Shown here: in pieces, positions 58,323 through 64,000 of the stretch | How the letters are laid out: each line of letters begins with the position of its first letter | Numbering within the stretch: position 1 is the first letter of the stretch | Notes under the pieces: model-generated | Seen by the model: only the letters and a program-made list of their open reading frames with translations | Told to the model about the DNA's origin: nothing | The model's database searches: none | Program-made: the position numbers and the translations under genes | Assembly (NCBI GenBank): GCA_024364735.1 | Contig: JAGFNQ010000733.1 | Location: 1-64,000, forward strand | Direction of reading: 5' to 3' | Source: Boesenbergia rotunda | Lineage: Eukaryota; Streptophyta; Magnoliopsida; Zingiberales; Zingiberaceae | Length of the DNA: 64,000 nucleotides

Positions 58323-59529
58323 AGGAATTGCTTCATGAGTATCATGAATCTGTCACCAGTGAAATCACCTATTAGCAATCGTAGAGGTGGAACTAGTGCC
58401 GAAAGGCTTATGTTTGTACCAAAGAAACAAAAAGGAGGGGGTATGTTCCTGAGGAAGCTTCTTTTGCGATGGAAGAGAGAACGGCAAGAACCTCGATACT
58501 ATGATTTAGCTCACAAATAACAAAATGTAGTTTTGGTTGCAAGTGTTGCTTTGAAGATGGTAATAAGGGAACTAGGTGAGGTGTTTGTAGGTAGAATTGG
58601 TGACTCCTTTATTTCTAGTTTTGTCAATGTCGTGTAATGCTCTATGTAATTTCCATTTTGGTGTAACTCTAATAATATTATTATGTTGAATATGAGTGAA
58701 ATCACTGTTACTTGATGATGACAGTGTAACTTATCAGCTGTTGAACTTGCAAATCATGGCCATGCTAATATTTCCATTAATTGTGTTGATTCTGATTGCT
58801 GAAGAAAAGGACTTCTAAATATCTGAAGAACTTCAGGGAAGCAGTGGTCCCTAATTTTCATCTTAAAGCTGATATTTTGAATTTATTTTAGAAATAAAGG
58901 AAGATTAAACTCACGATTACAATGATGATGATGAACACTCATTTCATCTCATATATTTAGGATTTTAGGTGTTTCCACGCCTCATTGGTAAAATTATTTC
59001 TAATGTTAAATAAAAATAATTATCTCAAAATCACTCTTTAATATCCATGATGACAAGTGCTCTGAATGATTTAAAGACAAACTACTCAAAATCTCCATGA
59101 ACCTCTGGTATGTTCTCTCTTGTGATCAGGAGAGGCAAAAACCATCAGTGTTTTTTCATCATACCGGCTATGCCGGTGAGTTTTCTCCATCTGTCTCTCC
59201 GTAAAGACATTTATGTAGTCATCATCACTATAAACTTTCTCGAACTTCAACTGTTGCTCTCGAGTCATCTGCAACATTCAAAGGTATTTCCTCCTCTGGC
59301 TACAATATGAGCTTCATATCTAAATGCTACAAATGGAAACTTCAATTGTCGAACATTTTCATATGCAAAATGGATTGCCAAAGATGACTTTTTTCTTATT
59401 TCCACATTAGTATTACACCAGCACTCGCAGCAAACTAATCAGATATGAATGGAGGCAAAAAAAAACAAAACACAACGAAGTGACAATGTGTTGCCATATC
59501 ATATTTGACAACACAAGTGATAGAATGAC
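58323..59529. other. Central loop of element J
   Basis: About 1.2 kb unique to the middle of J. An open frame of 63 residues on the minus strand (59277-59086) and one of 61 on the plus (58335-58520) are present, but neither matches anything I recognise. No transposase motifs. Confidence 0.5.
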
Positions 59530-59575
59530 TCACTACAGTTTAAGACCAAACAGATGAAAACACGATGAATTAAGA

Positions 59576-60046
59576 TCACAAGCCTGCTGAAACCAATCCA
59601 TGCAGGGAGATTATACCAATCACAACATTGCTGACATCGACAATGGGTAAGAATTGCACGGCAGAAGGGGGGTGATTCCATCCTCTCCATTGCGTCGATA
59701 GCGGACAGCCATAGCTTCTGGGCTGATTGATCTTGGGTTCCTGTTGCAGAACTTCTTTAATCAGCATTGTAAAGCAAAACATCAGAACAGTTGTTGATAA
59801 AAGAAGATATATCTATAAAAGCAACTAAAGGGATAATAATTTAGAAACTTGAGAAAAACATCATTAAATATTCAAGAACATTAGAGAAGAGAAAATACCT
59901 GTTGCACATCTCGCCAACCGCAAGGTTGAAGATGGCTGCACATACGCCTTGAGTGTGCGCCGCAGATCACCATCGGTAAAGGTCCCGATCAGATGAAGCA
60001 TCTCATCAACAACAAGCAAACAACCACATCCTTTGCTTGTTAACTC
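59576..60046 (-). pseudogene. Arabinose-5-phosphate isomerase fragment, right arm of J
   Basis: The mirror of the left-arm fragment: exon 60046-59899 and exon 59740-59576 on the minus strand. Here the 3' splice site before the first exon is intact (CTGACAG then AGTTAACAAGC), whereas the left arm has CTGACAA. The same 7 bp frameshifting insertion is present, so it was there before the arms duplicated or has been homogenised. Confidence 0.82.
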
Positions 60047-60631
60047 TGTCAGAATAGAAGGTTAGGATCAGCGACGGATGGGGAAAAGGGGAGGGGAGAT
60101 AATTAGGGCAAAAAAGTAGTACCTTGATGACAGGGGAAGAAGTAGGGAAGGCGATGAAGGTAGGCAGCGAGAAGGAGGTCCCTCTGCTAGCGACTGGGAG
60201 CGTCTACCAGTTTGTTGTTGGGTATCTCCACACCGCCGACACGAACGCAGCAGATGGTCAGGGATCCCGGCGGCTGCGTTGAGGAGGTCAGAATAGAGGG
60301 GAAAAAGGGAGGGGAGATAATTAGGGCAAAAAGTAGTACCTTGAAGACAGGGGAAGAAGTAGGGAAGGCGATGAAGGTAGGCAACGAGAAGGAGGTCCCT
60401 CTGCTAGCGACTGGGAGCGAAGATGGGAGGGGAAGCAGCGACGACTGGGGTTAAGGGCACGCGATCATCTGTGAAGGGGAGCTCGGCGGGAAGGGATTTA
60501 GGGCACGGGTCAAGCGCGAGGAAATTTTGATCGCGAAGTCACGCGGAGGGCACGTGTTTTTTTGTCGTTTTGCGCTTGGGACAGAGGGACAGAGGGGAAC
60601 TCGGGACAGAAGATCCGAACTGCTCTTCCAC

Positions 60632-60985
60632 TACTTGGGCTTGTGTAGGATTTCCATGAAATGCTAATACCTTGCTCCATAATTCGTGCGCATTTTTGTA
60701 TTCACCTACACCACTCATTACATCACTAAGCAAAATATTAAGTAATATTGAAATTATCTTTTCGTTTGCCTTTGATTAGGTTTGTTGCTCCTTATTCCAA
60801 TATCGTGATCGGAGCTTTTTCCCATGTTTATCTTTTGGGACTTCAAACGGCTCTTCTAGCGCGATCATGAAATTCTAATCCATACCGAACCATGTCCTTA
60901 TCCGCATCCTCCAATACTCGAAATTCTCGCGATCGTAAGGAGGTGGAACATTGATGCCATCCCCCAATCTTTCTTCAATCGCCAT
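60632..60985 (-). pseudogene. Gag of element B, N-terminal part
   Basis: ATG at 60985 (MAIEERLGDGINVPPPYDRENFEYW) with the usual YW motif of Copia Gag. Two nonsense codons follow within 80 codons. Then LLSDVMSGVGEYKNAHELWSKVLAFHG matches the ELW...L block of UBN2 capsids. The frame is cut by element J right after AQVVEE. Confidence 0.82.
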
Positions 60986-61030
60986 TTCCTCTAGCTTTTT
61001 GCTCTCTCGATGGTTAGTCCGTAGATGAGC

Positions 61031-61051
61031 GAACCTCGCTCTGATACCACT
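61031..61051 (-). other. Primer binding site of element B (initiator-Met tRNA)
   Basis: On the minus strand TGGTATCAGAGC, two bases from the LTR end. Confidence 0.9.
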
Positions 61052-62242
61052 TGTTGGGACCTTGTCGTTTAGCTAGAGGGGGGGGGTGAACAGCTACTTT
61101 TCGATTTTTCCTCCTACAAGGGTTAACAAGCGCAAGCGGAAATCTCAACTATAAACTAAAACAATGCTAACACATCACCTTTACGTGGTTCGGAGATGAA
61201 ACTCCTACTCCACGGTTGTTCGTAAGGTGGACGATCCCGATCCTTCGATGGATGATTCCCTGGAACACCTCCGGCTAGCTCTTGTCGCTCTTTGTAGGTG
61301 GAGAAACCTCACCACAATCCTTGACAACCTCTGAGCACGTTTAGGCTACTAACAGGCTTTAGCCAAACTTGTTTCACCAAGGAATAATAACAAAAAATGA
61401 GTCCTCTTAAATAGTGCTCGATATTGTTCTGACCGTTACCAGTCGACTGGTGATACACCAGTCGACTGGTCCTTGCGAATTTGAATGTCACAGCTTGACA
61501 TTTCAAATTCTGGTCGACACGAGTCGACTACGCCAATCGACTACATCAGTTGACTGATCCATGCATCAGTCGACTGATCTCTCTGTGCTCTACCTCAGTC
61601 GACTGATCAAGAATCGGTCGACTGCCACCTAAGGTTTCCCTTCCCGAGTATAATTCTCTCAACACTCGAATCCTAGGATTTCCCTTCCCGAGTATAGTTC
61701 TCTCAACACTCGAATTCTCACGACTTAGTTGACTCTTCATTCAGCAACCTCGACCTGTTGCCTTCAAGCCCTCTTCGACTTTGGCTCTCGTCCCTCGGAT
61801 GCATGCAAGCCCACGGCTCGTCTCCCATGCCATCTTTCACATATGCCTCGAAGTCCGCTTCCCTTGGCTCATCGTCCCTGCTCCAGCTGCCTCGACCTAT
61901 TGCCTTCAAGTCCTCTTCGACTTCGGCTCTCGCCCCTCAGATGCATGCAAGCTCATGGCTCGTCTCCCGATGTCATCCTTTACGTATGCCTCGAAGTTCT
62001 CTTCTCTCGACTCATCGTCCCTGCTTTGTCCACGGTCCCTCGGATGCATACAAGCCCACGGCTTGTCTCCTCACGCCATCCTTCACCGGACCTGAAGACG
62101 TCCAACTAAGTCCATGTGTATCCTGCAAACTTGCACACTGACATACACATATTAGATCAACATGAAACCCTAACTTAATCATATTGACACATACATCAAA
62201 ACCATAATCTACTCGATTAAACTTGGGTTGATTGCACCAACA
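61052..62242 (-). repeat. 5' LTR of element B
   Basis: 1191 bp, the partner of 5439-6629. CAGTCGACTG palindromes lie at 61440-61624 and about 143 bp tandem units at 61750-62050. The overlapping ORFs 61729-62141 arise from those units. Confidence 0.92.
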
Positions 62243-62590
62243 GGATGGTAGTAACACACAGCGGAGCGAAGAGCTACTTAGGCTGAAGGGCGCCCGTCCT
62301 ACAAAAAAGACGACCGTCAGCAACCCACTGGGAGAGTTCCTCGGCAAGGTCCTCCGACAATCAAGTCAGAATCGAGTGGAGAAGATGGAGCTAAGGAAGA
62401 AACGACTATAGCTAAAAATATTACGCATACCTATATGTGAAGGAAGGAAAGCTTTATATATCCGGGGGAGCTAATAACTTCTGTCCCCTTTTTGTCCCAT
62501 GCGGGGACATAATCAGGGACTACTGTCAGCTCGCCGAGTGGCGTTGCATGATTCGACATATGCAGGGGGCGTCGTGGTACGGGTTGTTAG
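62243..62590 (+). other. Right flank of element B
   Basis: Starts with the second GGATG. The open frame entered from 5385-5438 continues here and ends at TAG 62407-62409. The rest (62410-62590) has no recognisable gene or repeat partner in the window. Confidence 0.4.
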
Positions 62591-63534
62591 TGTTAGTAGG
62601 AGCCCTAGAGCCAATTATGTGATGATTGACTAGGGACATTGTGTATCATATTCTATTATTAATAAAGGCATGTTTGGTTATTATACTTACTTTGTATTTT
62701 GTGCCGAATGACTAAGTATAATAATGTCCTTGTGTAGTAGGTTCTTATCTACATTATATCGATTGGTTGAATCGATAGTGAGATAATGTAGAGAACACTA
62801 CACTAAATTATTCCTAGTCAAGCATTAATATTCAGGGACAATATTAATGCATGGAGACTAGCATGTAGGTCAACTGATGACTTGAGCTCACAAGTCATGG
62901 ATATGTGATATCAAGTTGATACATGGGTATACACCGGAGAATGTGTACTGAATGACCCGCCATGAGAAAGTTTCATAGATTGTCATATGAGTGTCATAGA
63001 CTTTCTCATGTGACTATCGGTATGAATAATCCTTAGACCTGAAGTCACTACGGTTCCCTACATAAGGAGTTATGTACTTTAGTATCGTCAAACGTCACCC
63101 GTAACAGGGTGGACTATAAAGGCGATCACTGGGTATATAATGAATTATGCGGAGGGATGTGAGTGATGTAGATGAGATCTATCCCTCCCATATGACGGGA
63201 GTGATATCTGTGGGCCCCTTGATCGAGTAGGACTACTGAAACGCATGACCATGCTCAAATGAGTCAATATGAGATATTGAGTTCCTTTGTTTAAGTGAGT
63301 CTACTCGGGGATCAAGAAACACAAGATTGATTGAGGATGACACGGTCTATGCCTCATTGGTCAATCTAGATATCAAGGATAGAAAGACAAGGTCATACAT
63401 TATCATAGTCACGGAGGTTTAGTCGGATCTCGACTTTTCTTGTTACTTGGGTAGAAATAATGCATTGCTAGATGCCGCTCATTGCTTATGTGTCTAAAGT
63501 GTTTAGGCGCATTGCCAATGTCACAAGAACCTAT
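62591..63534 (+). mobile_element. Truncated Copia LTR of another family
   Basis: Starts TGTTAGTAGGAGCCCTAGAGCC and contains 'attaataaaggcatgtttgg', typical of plant Copia LTR starts. It is interrupted at 63534 by a C-type LTR, so its end and interior are outside the window. The start could instead be 62585. No ORF. Confidence 0.55.
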
Positions 63535-64000
63535 TGTTGGTGCAGACAGCACCTAAGTCGAACCTGTGTTTTGATAATGGCAAAAGGGTTCAAAAGTTAA
63601 GATGTTATGTTTATCTAACATACTACTTGAGTGTGCAGATTAAAGTCCTAGCGAAGGACTGCTAGGCACCTAGCGAAGGACTGCTAGGCACCTAGCGAAG
63701 GACTGCTAGGCATCGGAACCCTAAGACCCAGCGAAGGGCTGTTGGGCACCTAGCGAAGGGCTGCAATGAGTCAAAGACCTGGCGAAAGACTGCTGGGCAC
63801 CAAGCGAAGGACTGCTGGAACTGAAGACCTAGCGAAGGACTGCTGGGCACCAGGCGAAGGACTGCCTGGAACTAAAGACCTGGTGAAGGACAGCTAGGCA
63901 CCTGGCGAAGGACAACTAGGCACCTGGCGAAGGACTGCTGGGCAAAAGTCCAACCGGAGGAGCCGGTTGGCATCAAGTAAATTCTCCTGAGAGGAGTAGG
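63535..64000 (+). mobile_element. Start of another C-type LTR (+ strand, cut by window end)
   Basis: TGTTGGTGCAGACAGCACCTAAG, the same start as the LTR of C read on its own strand. Bases 63643-63945 hold 12 units of the 'agcgaaggactgctgggcacc' motif against one in the 5' LTR of C. The presumed left target duplication is CCTAT (63530-63534). Confidence 0.85.

Larger units (their letters stand above)
57232..60622. mobile_element. Mutator-like fold-back element J carrying gene fragments
   Basis: Two inverted arms of about 1.09 kb (57232-58322 and 59530-60622) around a 1.2 kb centre. Ends CAGTTCGGATCTTCTG / CAGAAGATCCGAACTG and a 9 bp target duplication CTCTTCCAC (57223-57231 and 60623-60631). 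Long inverted ends and a 9 bp duplication point to a Mutator-like element; no transposase is visible. It is inserted in gag of B. Within each arm a further unit ('cgctagcagagggacctcc') occurs twice. Each arm carries two exons similar to plant arabinose-5-phosphate isomerase, making it a Pack-MULE-like element. Confidence 0.85.
5439..62242 (-). mobile_element. Copia-type LTR element B, full length with nested insertions
   Basis: The two ends are 1191 bp LTRs at 5439-6629 and 61052-62242, and the outside is a perfect 5 bp target duplication, GGATG at 5434-5438 and 62243-62247. Read on the minus strand: 5' LTR, initiator-Met primer site, broken gag, then no protease, integrase or reverse transcriptase, then the spliced ORF2, polypurine tract and 3' LTR. 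Without the inserted elements (C, F, J) it would be about 7 kb. The family is related to C through a shared gag layout and ORF2 but has different LTRs. It appears non-autonomous. Confidence 0.92.

Overview
The window looks like a repeat-rich intergenic block from the nuclear genome of a flowering plant with abundant LTR retrotransposons. Evidence: plant-type Copia and Athila-like Gypsy ends, primer sites for initiator-Met and Asp tRNAs, GT-AG introns, a Tourist-like MITE and a Mutator-like inverted-repeat element that carries pieces of a plant arabinose-5-phosphate isomerase gene. A monocot (perhaps Zingiberales) is a guess only. I see no complete cellular gene, no rRNA and no canonical tRNA gene. 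Nearly everything can be assigned to nested transposable elements, most with exact target-site duplications (TSDs).

Layout. (A) 170-5376: a + strand Copia element with a 2.2 kb LTR, initiator-Met primer site and a decayed gag-protease-integrase piece. (B) 5439-62242, minus strand, TSD GGATG: a Copia-type element with two 1191 bp LTRs, stretched to about 57 kb by insertions. (C) 8156-51874, minus strand, TSD GGCAG, inserted inside ORF2 of B. Inside the 3' LTR of C sits solo LTR H (9273-16487, TSD TAGCA), and inside H sits solo LTR I (11021-14231, TSD TTTTA). Inside the C interior is the Athila-like Gypsy element D (LTRs at 16649-19376, 21952-23627 and 42596-45321; TSD CCGGT). D contains the related element E (24467-37968, minus, TSD CCTAC), whose gag is split by solo LTR G (32586-35006, minus, TSD CCCAG). 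Part of C plus D is duplicated in tandem, with about 26 kb between copies. Back in B, 52580-61051 holds a Copia LTR F (about 53050-55550, with a MITE inside) and a Mutator-like fold-back element J (57232-60622, 9 bp TSD) that splits the B gag. From 62243 to the end there are 0.35 kb of flank, a truncated Copia LTR and the start of another C-type LTR.

How the parts work. B and C have gag, lack any recognisable protease, integrase or reverse transcriptase, and instead carry a second gene (ORF2) with a short first exon, a phase-2 GT-AG intron and a long second exon. D and E likewise lack reverse transcriptase and integrase but share a long ORF with tandem repeats, three W...PP repeats and a C-terminal membrane segment. 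All four would depend on enzymes supplied from elsewhere. Several of the families also carry their own array of short palindromes (CAGTCGACTG in B, GGGCGCCC in C, GATCGGTC..GACCGATC in G, AATTGCC..GGCAATT in F); in B and C the arrays lie both in the LTR and next to ORF2. The intron-bearing ORF2, the D/E repeat protein, the palindrome arrays and the gene fragments in J are the least ordinary content here.
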